From: an uncultured Polynucleobacter sp.
GTDB taxonomy: Bacteria > Pseudomonadota > Gammaproteobacteria > Burkholderiales > Burkholderiaceae
Assembly (NCBI GenBank): GCA_937996825.1
Contig: CALKUJ010000106.1
Span: 1 to 16,251 of the forward strand
DNA: 16,251 nt
Reading direction: 5' to 3'
Under the pieces are notes generated by a model. It was given only the letters and a program-made list of their open reading frames with translations, searched no databases and had not been told where the DNA came from. Positions 1 to 7,494 of this stretch are shown here, one piece after another; the stretch's first letter is position 1; each line of letters opens with the position of its first letter. Made by a program: the position numbers and the translations under genes.

Positions 1-510
1 TGTCACGGGAATCTTTTGCGGATCAGTTGTCGCCAAGATAAATTTAACGTGTGGCGGTGGTTCTTCTAAAGTTTTTAACATGGCATTGAATGCATGACCG
101 GTCAGCATGTGGACCTCGTCAATCATGTAAACCTTGAATCGAGCACTGCTTGGGGCATACATGGCCTTTTCAAGCAGCTGAGCCATATCGTCAACACCAC
201 GATTACTTGCGGCATCCATTTCTATGTAATCAACATAACGTCCCGCATCAATCTCTGTACAAGCTGGGCATTTCCCACATGGCTGCGAGGTCATTTGACC
301 CTGACCATCCTCACCCGTGCAGTTGAGTGCCTTGGCCAAAATACGAGAAATGGTTGTTTTACCAACACCCCTTGTGCCCGTGAATAACCAGGCATGGTGC
401 AAACGTTGCTGGTCAAGGGCGTGAGTCAAGGCCTTGACCACGTGTTCTTGGCCAACCAGGGTTGAAAAATCTCTTGGGCGCCACTTTCGGGCTAAAGCTA
501 ATGCAGTCAT
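1..510 (-). CDS. dnaX: DNA polymerase III subunit gamma/tau, N-terminal part (partial)
   Basis: This is the clamp-loader ATPase of the replicative polymerase, which loads the beta clamp onto primed DNA in the cytoplasm. The 170 visible codons begin MTALALARKWRPRDFSTLVG, the typical DnaX start. A Walker A motif (GTRGVGKT, about residues 45-52) is followed by a four-cysteine zinc module (C64, C78, C81, C84) and a Walker B/DEVH box near residue 131. The sensor-1 region (ATTDPQKIPVT) lies at the window edge. The ATPase domain is cut there, and the tau-specific C-terminus lies outside the window. The ATG at 510 is the natural family start, but no good Shine-Dalgarno sequence precedes it. The gene is divergent from the 4.5S RNA gene and shares a short promoter region with it. 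Identification is very secure; whether gamma is made by frameshifting cannot be judged here. Confidence 0.97.
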   Translation of the reverse strand, partial: MTALALARKWRPRDFSTLVGQEHVVKALTHALDQQRLHHAWLFTGTRGVGKTTISRILAKALNCTGEDGQGQMTSQPCGKCPACTEIDAGRYVDYIEMDAASNRGVDDMAQLLEKAMYAPSSARFKVYMIDEVHMLTGHAFNAMLKTLEEPPPHVKFILATTDPQKIPVT

Positions 511-511
511 A

Positions 512-542
512 TTGTCATTCTACAAGTAGAAGGCAGTAGAAT
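512..542 (+). promoter_or_regulatory. Putative sigma-70 promoter of ffs
   Basis: A -35-like TTGTCA (512-517) and a -10-like TAGAAT (537-542) are 19 bp apart, slightly long. The -10 ends 6 nt before the predicted 5' end of the 4.5S RNA at 549, which is the expected distance. The -10 lies inside a repeat cluster (CATTCTAC 516-523, GTAGAA 526-531, GTAGAATG 536-543) that also covers the dnaX upstream region. The assignment rests on spacing and consensus only. Confidence 0.5.
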
Positions 543-548
543 GTCAGA

Positions 549-645
549 GGACGGGCCTCCTCGCATGGTGGCTTGGTAACCTGGTCAGGTCGGGAACGGA
601 GCAGCCAAACCCAAGTACTGCCAGTGCCGAGGGTCAGGCTCGTCC
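549..645 (+). ncRNA. ffs: 4.5S RNA (small bacterial signal recognition particle RNA)
   Basis: This is the RNA of the signal recognition particle. It binds Ffh and targets inner-membrane proteins to FtsY and the Sec translocon. The ends pair as a closing stem, GGACGGGCC (549-557) with GGCTCGTCC (637-645). The conserved apical domain is present from about 583: GGTCAGGTCG, then the GGAA tetraloop (593-596), then CGGAGCAGCC. Compared with the E. coli apex (TCC-GGAA-GGA) the closing pairs are changed but still complementary (TCG-GGAA-CGG), so the fold is kept. The length of about 97 nt fits the Alu-less proteobacterial type. It lies between divergent dnaX and the convergent addA end. Ends are set by the stem and may be off by a few bases after processing. 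Confidence 0.95.
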
Positions 646-690
646 ACCTACTGAGCTGTTTAATCATGGTTTTTTTGTTCCAAACTTGAT

Positions 691-3600
691 TCATTGAGCA
701 GAACTCATCTCTAAAACATCCCCATTTGCACCCAGTAAATAGCTTTTAACCGGCTTATCTGGGCGCAACTGAGCAACGCACTCTCTGTATGTTCTCATTT
801 GAGCATCATATTTAGTAAATAAATCACTATTTGGATCTGGAATCGATAACTTATAGTCCAAGATAATCAGCTCGCTTGGCAACTCAATCAAGCGGTCAAT
901 TCTGAGTAATCTCCCATTGGAGTCAGCGATATCCAACTCCTCCCATGCTGCCTGAATCGCCGGGTCAAAGAAAAAGTTTTGTGCTTTTGCAGAACTCAAC
1001 ACATTCAAAGCGCATCGCCTTGCATCAATTGCTAAGTCGGGGCTGATATTTAGCCACGCGATGATTTCATTTGTATCGGGCAACTCAGATGAATCCGTGA
1101 TGCCAGCACGCATCACATGCTCCATCACAGCATGGAAAGCAACTCCTAAATCAATCATGTTTTGCTTCTCGACACTTACCAACTCTTCATCAAAGCGGAT
1201 ATTGGTGTTTGCAATACCTCGCCACAAAACATTGAAATCAGCAAAAGATTGCTTGATATCAGAGCTTGGAGAGATAGGATGTTGACCAACAGGAGGACTG
1301 ACTAACTCTGGTGCTTCAGGTATTTCCTTAACACCCGCTCTGACCATTCGGTCATACCAACTATTTTTGGCAATTGCTGTTTCACTCTTTGAGTCTCCTT
1401 TGTTTGCAGACCCTGATATGTAAACAGCCTCTTTTGCCCTCGTCAGAGCTACATAAAGTAGATTCCAGTTTTCAATTTGAGCGATTTGCTCCTCTTGCTC
1501 TCTCAAAAACTCGCGAGCTGGATCCTTGGGCTTGGCCGAAAATATTGGGGAAATATGGTCAGGGGCATCACTGCCCGGCAACCAACTCATCAAGACACCC
1601 ACGTTATCTCTGCCAGATTTGTTTGTATTGGTGTTCATGAGGAAGACAAAGCGAGACTCAAGGCCCTTGGCGGCATGAATGGTCAGGATCTTGACGCGCT
1701 TCTCAGATGCCTCGGAAGTCTCATCAATATCTTCCTCATCTGCTGACTCACCCTCATCAGGACTCTCTTCTTCAGCACCACGTTTGATTTTTTTAAGCTC
1801 ATTGATGAACCTAGACAAACTTGGATAACGCCCACCATCTAGGTTAAGCGCTAAGGATAAAAAAGCGTCCAAGTTCGACAAGACCTGATCTCTTTGCAAA
1901 CTTGGCGCCGAGCTTGCGTAGCGCAAACGAATTTGCCCATGAGCATAAATATGGTCTAACAAATCATGAACCGGTAGTTTTTTAGATAACTCAGCCCATG
2001 TCGCTATGTCTGCGTAGATATGATGAAGCGAGTGATCAGGTAATGAAATTAAATGCCATAGCGAATGGCGCTCTTGAGATTGCTTGGTTGTCATTAAGCT
2101 CAGCAAATCTGCATCCGACAAACCATATATCGGGGAACGCAACACTTGCGCTAATGCCAGGTCATCAGTTGGTGTTATTAAAACCGTTAACAGGGCAACC
2201 ATGTCTTCGGCCTCAAGAGTTCGTAACAAGCCCCCTTGTCTTGGGCTATCACAAGGAATGCCGGCCGCCCTGAATGCCCTCTCAATTTGGGCCAAGTGAG
2301 TCCTTGATCTCAACAGAATTAAAAAGTCTCCCCAATTGGCATTTTTTTCTTGTTTGATTTTTTGAATGAATTTGGCCACTTGCAGAGCCTCATCAAAACT
2401 TTGCTGAACTTTTGTTTGTTTGGTGACATCGATGAAAGGATGTTCCAGGGCATTTCTAGAAGGTTCTTGCTTGATTTCTGGCGAACCTATCAAAGGCAAA
2501 CACCAAACCTCACCTGGACCATCAATCTTTTCAGCATTCGGGTTTCTCTCCTGAGATTGAAACGGATAGGTATTTGGCACATCGGGCAGTGCAAATACAT
2601 CATTCACCACTTTGATCACTGCCGGACTATTGCGCCTGGTCTTATTAAAGGAGTGAATTTTGGCCTTGAACTGTTTATTCAAATAATTTTTAGCTTCGCC
2701 AAATAAGCGAACATCTGCTCGCCTAAAACGATAAATTGATTGCTTGGGGTCACCAACCAAAAACACAGATGGTCTATTCTCTTCATCACCATAAGCATTT
2801 AACCAAGACAAAAGAATTTGCCATTGCAGTGGATTGGTATCTTGAAACTCATCCACAAGCAAATGTTTGTACTTCGCATCCAGTCTGGCCTGTAAATAAT
2901 TGGCAACATCTGATGAGAGCATTAATTTTGCGGTGTAGGCTTCTAAATCTGAAAAGTCCTGTACTCGTAGGATTTCTTTTTTGGCTTGATAGTGCTTCAA
3001 CATATCAACACCGATCGTGATCCACGCTTGATGGATTCGATGAGCACGGCGGTCAGCATCCCAGCAATAATGGTCATACATGGCTTGAGCCCAAGCTTGT
3101 CGGGTTTTATTGATTTGCTGTTCTATGTTTTGAGCATCAGATAATTTCTTGAGAGATTTTTTTAAGGCCTCAGAAGCTAGTAGTCTTGACAGTTGCACAT
3201 AGTCAGCCGTCAAGAACGCAGGCCTTAAGGTGGCTGCGACTTCTTCTAATGAAAAACCATGAGCCTTTTTCTTGAGAGCCTCATCAATCGCCCTTCCGTG
3301 TTTTTGATCAGTCGACCCACCGTTTTCTAAATGACTAGCCAAACTCATCAAATTCATCAAAGCTTGTGAATCATCCAACATGACTTTGAGTGGATCTTGG
3401 ATTGCTAACCAATCGGAGTGATCACTGATTGCTTGCATTGGATTCGTGCCCTGCTTTTTGCATTGCTCCAAATAGCTCCACCACTCTGCCTTTACGGTTA
3501 AAAATCCTTTTGAACCAATCAGCAGATCGTTGGCATTGGTGGCCTTCAATTCTTTGACAAGAAGTTCATATGCGGCACGCACAGCTACATTGCTGCTTGA

Positions 3601-4086
3601 TGGCAAACTTGTCCACCAATCCTCCAAACATTCATCTTGTAGCCTTTTAAAATCGTCTCTTAGCTTCAGACCCTGAGGAACGCCAGATCCAAGCGGTGAC
3701 CCACGTAAAAGACTACTGAACCAACCATGGAAGGTTTCCACATTTAAAGGCCTCGGGTCGGATAAAACCTCTTCGAACAAAGATCTCGCTTTTGGCAATG
3801 CCTGTCTGGCATCTTCAGCAGACAAACCACGTGCCATCAACTCTTGAATTAATACTTCCTCTGAACAGTTGGCAAACTGCAAAAGCACTTGATCCAAACG
3901 ACCGCGCATTTCTTGAGCTGCTTTTCGTGTGAATGTAATGGCAAGAATTTCACTGGGCTTTGCGCCAGCGAGTAAAAGTCGGATGATTCGAGAAACCAAT
4001 AGCCATGTTTTGCCACTACCAGCGCAAGCCTCAACAACCACTGATTGATCAGGATCGCATGAATCAAGGATCAATTGATCGATCAT
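691..4086 (-). CDS. addA: AddA-type UvrD/Rep-family helicase-nuclease
   Basis: This is the helicase/nuclease subunit of an AddAB (RecBCD-like) complex that resects DNA double-strand ends for RecA loading. Superfamily 1A helicase motifs appear in order, numbered from the GTG at 4092: Walker A AGSGKT (about 24-29), Ia TFTRKAAQEM (53-62), II VDEFQD (413-418), III VGDPKQSIYRFR (446-457), IV KTRR (484-487), V TIHAAKGLE (804-812) and VI LYVALTRAKE (879-888). A C-terminal PD-(D/E)XK nuclease follows, with H987, D1066, D1079-Y-K1081 and QxxxY (1098-1102), so it should be active. A very acidic stretch (about 774-794) precedes motif V. The ATG at 4086 is preferred to the GTG at 4092, because it forms an ATGA overlap with the addB stop and has AAAGGA 8 nt upstream. 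RecB or PcrA identity is less likely given the partner gene and the nuclease domain. Confidence 0.88.
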   Translation of the reverse strand: MIDQLILDSCDPDQSVVVEACAGSGKTWLLVSRIIRLLLAGAKPSEILAITFTRKAAQEMRGRLDQVLLQFANCSEEVLIQELMARGLSAEDARQALPKARSLFEEVLSDPRPLNVETFHGWFSSLLRGSPLGSGVPQGLKLRDDFKRLQDECLEDWWTSLPSSSNVAVRAAYELLVKELKATNANDLLIGSKGFLTVKAEWWSYLEQCKKQGTNPMQAISDHSDWLAIQDPLKVMLDDSQALMNLMSLASHLENGGSTDQKHGRAIDEALKKKAHGFSLEEVAATLRPAFLTADYVQLSRLLASEALKKSLKKLSDAQNIEQQINKTRQAWAQAMYDHYCWDADRRAHRIHQAWITIGVDMLKHYQAKKEILRVQDFSDLEAYTAKLMLSSDVANYLQARLDAKYKHLLVDEFQDTNPLQWQILLSWLNAYGDEENRPSVFLVGDPKQSIYRFRRADVRLFGEAKNYLNKQFKAKIHSFNKTRRNSPAVIKVVNDVFALPDVPNTYPFQSQERNPNAEKIDGPGEVWCLPLIGSPEIKQEPSRNALEHPFIDVTKQTKVQQSFDEALQVAKFIQKIKQEKNANWGDFLILLRSRTHLAQIERAFRAAGIPCDSPRQGGLLRTLEAEDMVALLTVLITPTDDLALAQVLRSPIYGLSDADLLSLMTTKQSQERHSLWHLISLPDHSLHHIYADIATWAELSKKLPVHDLLDHIYAHGQIRLRYASSAPSLQRDQVLSNLDAFLSLALNLDGGRYPSLSRFINELKKIKRGAEEESPDEGESADEEDIDETSEASEKRVKILTIHAAKGLESRFVFLMNTNTNKSGRDNVGVLMSWLPGSDAPDHISPIFSAKPKDPAREFLREQEEQIAQIENWNLLYVALTRAKEAVYISGSANKGDSKSETAIAKNSWYDRMVRAGVKEIPEAPELVSPPVGQHPISPSSDIKQSFADFNVLWRGIANTNIRFDEELVSVEKQNMIDLGVAFHAVMEHVMRAGITDSSELPDTNEIIAWLNISPDLAIDARRCALNVLSSAKAQNFFFDPAIQAAWEELDIADSNGRLLRIDRLIELPSELIILDYKLSIPDPNSDLFTKYDAQMRTYRECVAQLRPDKPVKSYLLGANGDVLEMSSAQ

Positions 4087-6890
4087 GACCACATTCCTTT
4101 ACGACAAATACCGCGGGCTTGGCAATACTGACAAATGCTATCTGGCGCACTTGCAACCATTGACGAGCCACCCCACAGAGCTTCAATGTCGGCAATCATT
4201 TGCGACGGGAGTTGATTCATTTGCTCTTGCAAATCATCAACCTGAACTCGCGCATCATCTTCTTTGACTGAAACCCATGAAGCGATTGTTGCGGGATGAC
4301 GATCAACCATGTCATGACCATTGACAGCTTTGGCGTAGATGACCAACTGAGGATCGTCTTGGAGATTATTTTTCTTTTTTGTGATTGAGTTTTTACTACT
4401 GAATTTATAGTCAATCACTTCAACACCCTCTTGTGGATGAATGTCTAAACGATCAACAAAACCTGAGACACTGATATCACCAAAACGTGTTTGCAAGTCA
4501 AAGCCAACTTGTTTTTCACCGTCATGAAATAACCATCCAGACTGCTCACGCTGAATGTGCCAATCTATCCATGATGGAATTAGAGTCTCCCACTCAATCC
4601 AAGCAGCTAACCAGCGCCCATCAACTTCAAGCAAAGGCTTGAAATGTTTATGGGAAATCGCGTACAAACGTTGCTTCAATAACTTGGTCCGCTCGTAAAC
4701 ATTGTCAGTCTCAAGCGCTTGGGTTTTTAGTCCATGATAAAAATCATACAAAGCGGCGTGAAGAGTTTTACCGACCAAACTCAAATCAATCTCAGCATCC
4801 AAGCCGCTTCTTTCTCTAAGCCCCAATAGCCTTGTCACGTAATAACGATATGGACACTCTCTTAAAGCTCGATAAGCACTTGGGCTGATGCTTGTTGGTT
4901 TAACAAAATCAATGGGCAAGCTTGGTCTTGGCTGATAAATTGGTTTTGCCTCATAAGCCGTAGGCAATGTCACGAGTTTTTCTTTTAATAGTTCTGCATG
5001 GTTGACATAGAGTCGTTGCAACCATGGAGATGGCTGCCTTGGCTCACCACTAGAACCCACGGATTGCCAAATCATGCGCCAGTGTTGATGAGATGTCATC
5101 AACTGCGATAGATCCATCGCCTGTTGAATGAATTCAGCTTCCTGAGTTTTACAGCCAAGTAATTTTCTCAGTTGAGCTGATAAAAACATCGGACTGTCTG
5201 ACAATGAAGGCAACTGTGTGTCATCACAACCGACCATGACCCATGCGTCAAATCTTCTCAGGCGCGTAGCACTCAAGGGCAGAATCGTGACACTGGCGTT
5301 CTGCCTCGGATTACCCTCAATATAACTTGCATCTTCTAGCATGGAACTTAATAAAGATAGCCACTCAACCTGCTTCATTGGGTGTTGGCTCAATAACCTC
5401 ATGGGAGCCAGTGATGACAGCAATTGCTGACCGGCAAGGTCTTGTTTCAGTGCGGCAGACATCCCCAAATCGATTAAATCTTGCTCAAGCAAATCTAACC
5501 AAGCAAGGCATGAATTAGAAGAAGATTGCCAGCGATGACTCTGATTTTTGAGTTGACGAATGATTCTGATCAAGGAGTTTGTTTGATCCTTATCAGAATC
5601 TAATGCCAAAACAAATCCAGACCAAGACCCTCTGACATCTGCTTCAATCAAACGTTGCTCTAAAAAACTTAAGCAGTCAGATACTTGATCTTGCTCAATC
5701 CCAAAAACAGACCAATCAATGTAAGGATTTTTTAGAAAATCCATTAACTCAACAGAAGATGGACCCGCTGGATGACGAACCACGTCCATCCACGACATCA
5801 CTGATGCGGCAGCTCTGGTGGTGGATAGCTTCCATCCGGTTTCATCATGAACTGATAAACCATCACCAAATCTTGCCAGCAATGCTCTCATGCGACGAGC
5901 GACCAAACGATCCTGGGCAATTAAAGCGATGTGTTGACATCCATTCTGTAAAAAATTCTCAATGGCACCGGCGCCCTGCCAAGCCGCATCCTCAAAACTA
6001 AGGGCTTTGAAAATTTTGCGATCACTGATAGATGCTTTGTGCTTTTCATCAAAAAAGTTTTGGCGATTGTGTTCAATCACTGCTTTTGAATCATCAACAT
6101 CACTGATGCATTCTGGCCAAAGTGCAATTTTTGAATAATCCAAAGAGCAATGGTGAAACGCAATCACCGATGCATGAGCTTGCCAAACTTGCTCAAGTGC
6201 TTTTTCAAATCCAGGACTGGCTTGTGCAGTTTGGATGAAGATGATCGGTGGGTGGTTGGCTGTCTGCTTGACTTCAGCAATCCTGAGACCCATGGCTCGC
6301 CGCTGTCTCACCACAGGATCTTGAGCACTGCTCAGATTCTCCCAGAATGCCAATATGATGCGCGCCTCAACTTCAACAATCTGTTTTGATGCACCCTGAT
6401 AAACCTCTGCAATGGCATCACTCAATGCAGACTCAAGCACCTCATCAAAAACCCCCAAAGTGGCATCTGAAAGAAGATCACATACCTCAATGATTTTTTT
6501 TGCCAAGGACCATTTAGAAGCATCTGAGCTATCCATTAAGAGTGAGCTCAACTGAGGTCTATCGCTCAAAGCTCGATAGACTTCATACCAACGCTCAAGA
6601 TCTGTTTTTTGGACACCTTCATTCTTTAAACCAGGCGTTTCTTTTAACCATTGAGCCAAACCCAGCACACGAGGTAGAAAGACTAAATTTGGTGACAAGC
6701 CAGATGGTCGACGTTTTTCAAGAGTTTGTCTGAGGGAATACGCAGGCCCTGATGTACTCAAAATCACCAATGGACTCGATTGCTCTTCTTTGGCCACCGC
6801 CCAAACAAGATCAGCCAAGGTATTTAATACCGGCTCATCTGGGGTCAAAAGGTGATGTTTGAAATATGGCATTGAAGTAGAAGTATGCAC
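4083..6890 (-). CDS. addB: AddB-type PD-(D/E)XK nuclease with iron-sulfur cysteines
   Basis: This is the second subunit of the AddAB end-resection complex. The long N-terminal region has the layout of a decayed helicase. No Walker A is visible where one is expected: residues 41-55 read LVILSTSGPAYSLRQ, with no GKT. The C-terminal nuclease is intact, with H711 (GKTLHAAL), D813 (GFVDRLD), D827-Y-K829 and QxxxY (848-852). It is flanked by C679 and by C920-x2-C923-x5-C929, the four-cysteine 4Fe-4S arrangement known from AddB. The annotated start is the GTG at 6890. An in-frame ATG at 6872 (residue 7) is an alternative, and neither has a clear Shine-Dalgarno sequence. The stop overlaps the addA start, so the two are translationally coupled and probably one operon. 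RecC is unlikely, because RecC lacks the active nuclease site and these cysteines. Confidence 0.85.
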   Translation of the reverse strand: MHTSTSMPYFKHHLLTPDEPVLNTLADLVWAVAKEEQSSPLVILSTSGPAYSLRQTLEKRRPSGLSPNLVFLPRVLGLAQWLKETPGLKNEGVQKTDLERWYEVYRALSDRPQLSSLLMDSSDASKWSLAKKIIEVCDLLSDATLGVFDEVLESALSDAIAEVYQGASKQIVEVEARIILAFWENLSSAQDPVVRQRRAMGLRIAEVKQTANHPPIIFIQTAQASPGFEKALEQVWQAHASVIAFHHCSLDYSKIALWPECISDVDDSKAVIEHNRQNFFDEKHKASISDRKIFKALSFEDAAWQGAGAIENFLQNGCQHIALIAQDRLVARRMRALLARFGDGLSVHDETGWKLSTTRAAASVMSWMDVVRHPAGPSSVELMDFLKNPYIDWSVFGIEQDQVSDCLSFLEQRLIEADVRGSWSGFVLALDSDKDQTNSLIRIIRQLKNQSHRWQSSSNSCLAWLDLLEQDLIDLGMSAALKQDLAGQQLLSSLAPMRLLSQHPMKQVEWLSLLSSMLEDASYIEGNPRQNASVTILPLSATRLRRFDAWVMVGCDDTQLPSLSDSPMFLSAQLRKLLGCKTQEAEFIQQAMDLSQLMTSHQHWRMIWQSVGSSGEPRQPSPWLQRLYVNHAELLKEKLVTLPTAYEAKPIYQPRPSLPIDFVKPTSISPSAYRALRECPYRYYVTRLLGLRERSGLDAEIDLSLVGKTLHAALYDFYHGLKTQALETDNVYERTKLLKQRLYAISHKHFKPLLEVDGRWLAAWIEWETLIPSWIDWHIQREQSGWLFHDGEKQVGFDLQTRFGDISVSGFVDRLDIHPQEGVEVIDYKFSSKNSITKKKNNLQDDPQLVIYAKAVNGHDMVDRHPATIASWVSVKEDDARVQVDDLQEQMNQLPSQMIADIEALWGGSSMVASAPDSICQYCQARGICRKGMWS

Positions 6891-6908
6891 AAAGAAGCAC
6901 TTATTGAT

Positions 6909-6939
6909 AATATATTGCTTGTTATTGGTGAATTATCAA
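6909..6939 (-). promoter_or_regulatory. Putative addB promoter
   Basis: On the minus strand, TTGATA (6939-6934) and TATATT (6914-6909) are spaced by 19 bp. Transcription would start near 6902, giving a very short leader to the GTG at 6890 or about 30 nt to the ATG at 6872. The spacing is suboptimal, so confidence is low. The TTGATA is one arm of an 8-bp inverted repeat in this divergent region. Confidence 0.3.
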
Positions 6940-6993
6940 AAAACCAGATTTACAACCAATCATAAATAAAACAATTAATTCCAAAGGACTCTT

Positions 6994-7320
6994 ATGAGTG
7001 ACGCTATTAAATACGTGAGTGATGCATCTTTTGATCAAGATGTGATGAAGTCTGATAAGCCAGTTTTGCTCGACTTTTGGGCTGAATGGTGCGGTCCTTG
7101 CAAAATGATTGGCCCAATTCTTGAGGAAGTTGCCAAAGAGTATGGCGACAAAGTACAAATTGCAAAAATGAACGTTGATGAAAACCAAGGCATCCCAGCT
7201 CAGTTTGGTATCCGCGGTATTCCGACCTTGATTTTGTTCAAAAATGGTACTGTGGCCGCCCAAAAGGTAGGCGCTTTGTCTAAGTCTCAATTGACTGCAT
7301 TTTTGGATAGCCATATCTAA
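6994..7320 (+). CDS. trxA: Thioredoxin 1
   Basis: This cytoplasmic disulfide reductase is reduced by thioredoxin reductase. It supplies electrons to ribonucleotide reductase, methionine sulfoxide reductase and similar enzymes. At 108 residues it has the full classical length. The active site WCGPC is at residues 32-36, the buried Asp at D27 and the cis-proline at P77 (GIPT). A Shine-Dalgarno AAAGGA (6983-6988) lies 5 nt before the ATG. It is divergent from addB and followed by its own hairpin terminator, so it is probably monocistronic. It sits directly upstream of rho. I found no convincing promoter consensus in the AT-rich region 6940-6980. Confidence 0.97.
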   Translation: MSDAIKYVSDASFDQDVMKSDKPVLLDFWAEWCGPCKMIGPILEEVAKEYGDKVQIAKMNVDENQGIPAQFGIRGIPTLILFKNGTVAAQKVGALSKSQLTAFLDSHI

Positions 7321-7331
7321 ATTTTGATGGC

Positions 7332-7365
7332 TGAGGAGCTCACCCAAAGAGCTCCTCATTCTCCC
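7332..7365 (+). terminator. Hairpin terminator after trxA
   Basis: TGAGGAGCTC (7332-7341) pairs perfectly with GAGCTCCTCA (7349-7358) around a 7-nt loop. The following bases (TTCTCCC) are only partly T-rich, so this may be a weak intrinsic terminator or a 3'-end-protecting stem. It lies 12 nt after the trxA stop and before the rho promoter. Confidence 0.65.
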
Positions 7366-7377
7366 AAAACACTTAAT

Positions 7378-7407
7378 TTGCTCTTTTTTTAATTTAGGGT
7401 GTAGAAT
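7378..7407 (+). promoter_or_regulatory. Putative rho promoter
   Basis: TTGCTC (7378-7383) and TAGAAT (7402-7407) are 18 bp apart, with a T-tract in the spacer. Transcription would start near 7414, giving a leader of about 80 nt before the rho ATG. The position between the trxA terminator and rho supports a separate rho transcript. Confidence 0.5.
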
Positions 7408-7413
7408 TCCCCC

Positions 7414-7494
7414 AACAACTGATAGAACGTCCTGTTCTACTCAAATATTCCAAATCTTGTTCTTTCTTTGAGGCTTAAGCCTAAACCCACACAC
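7414..7494 (+). promoter_or_regulatory. rho 5' leader with two inverted repeats and a C-rich, G-poor end
   Basis: The leader holds TAGAAC/GTTCTA (7423-7428 and 7434-7439, 5-nt loop) and the perfect 12-bp palindrome AGGCTTAAGCCT (7471-7482), which ends 12 nt before the start codon. From about 7479 to 7525 the RNA is rich in C and poor in G, as in Rho-loading sites. In E. coli, rho is known to be autoregulated by Rho-dependent termination in its leader. A similar role here is inferred. Confidence 0.4.

Noticed and set aside
670..676. Seven-T run after ffs as an intrinsic terminator
   Set aside because: No convincing stem precedes it. The 4.5S closing stem ends 25 nt earlier.
4087..4092. GTG start for addA two codons upstream of the ATG
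   Set aside because: The Shine-Dalgarno AAAGGA would be only 2 nt away. The ATG at 4086 has good spacing and an ATGA overlap with addB.
6922..7359. 145-residue open frame antisense to trxA
   Set aside because: It lies entirely opposite the well-supported trxA gene, has no recognisable domain and no ribosome-binding site.
7468..7494. TTG-initiated nine-residue extension of Rho
   Set aside because: The family begins at MHLTELK, and the extension would run through the leader palindrome.
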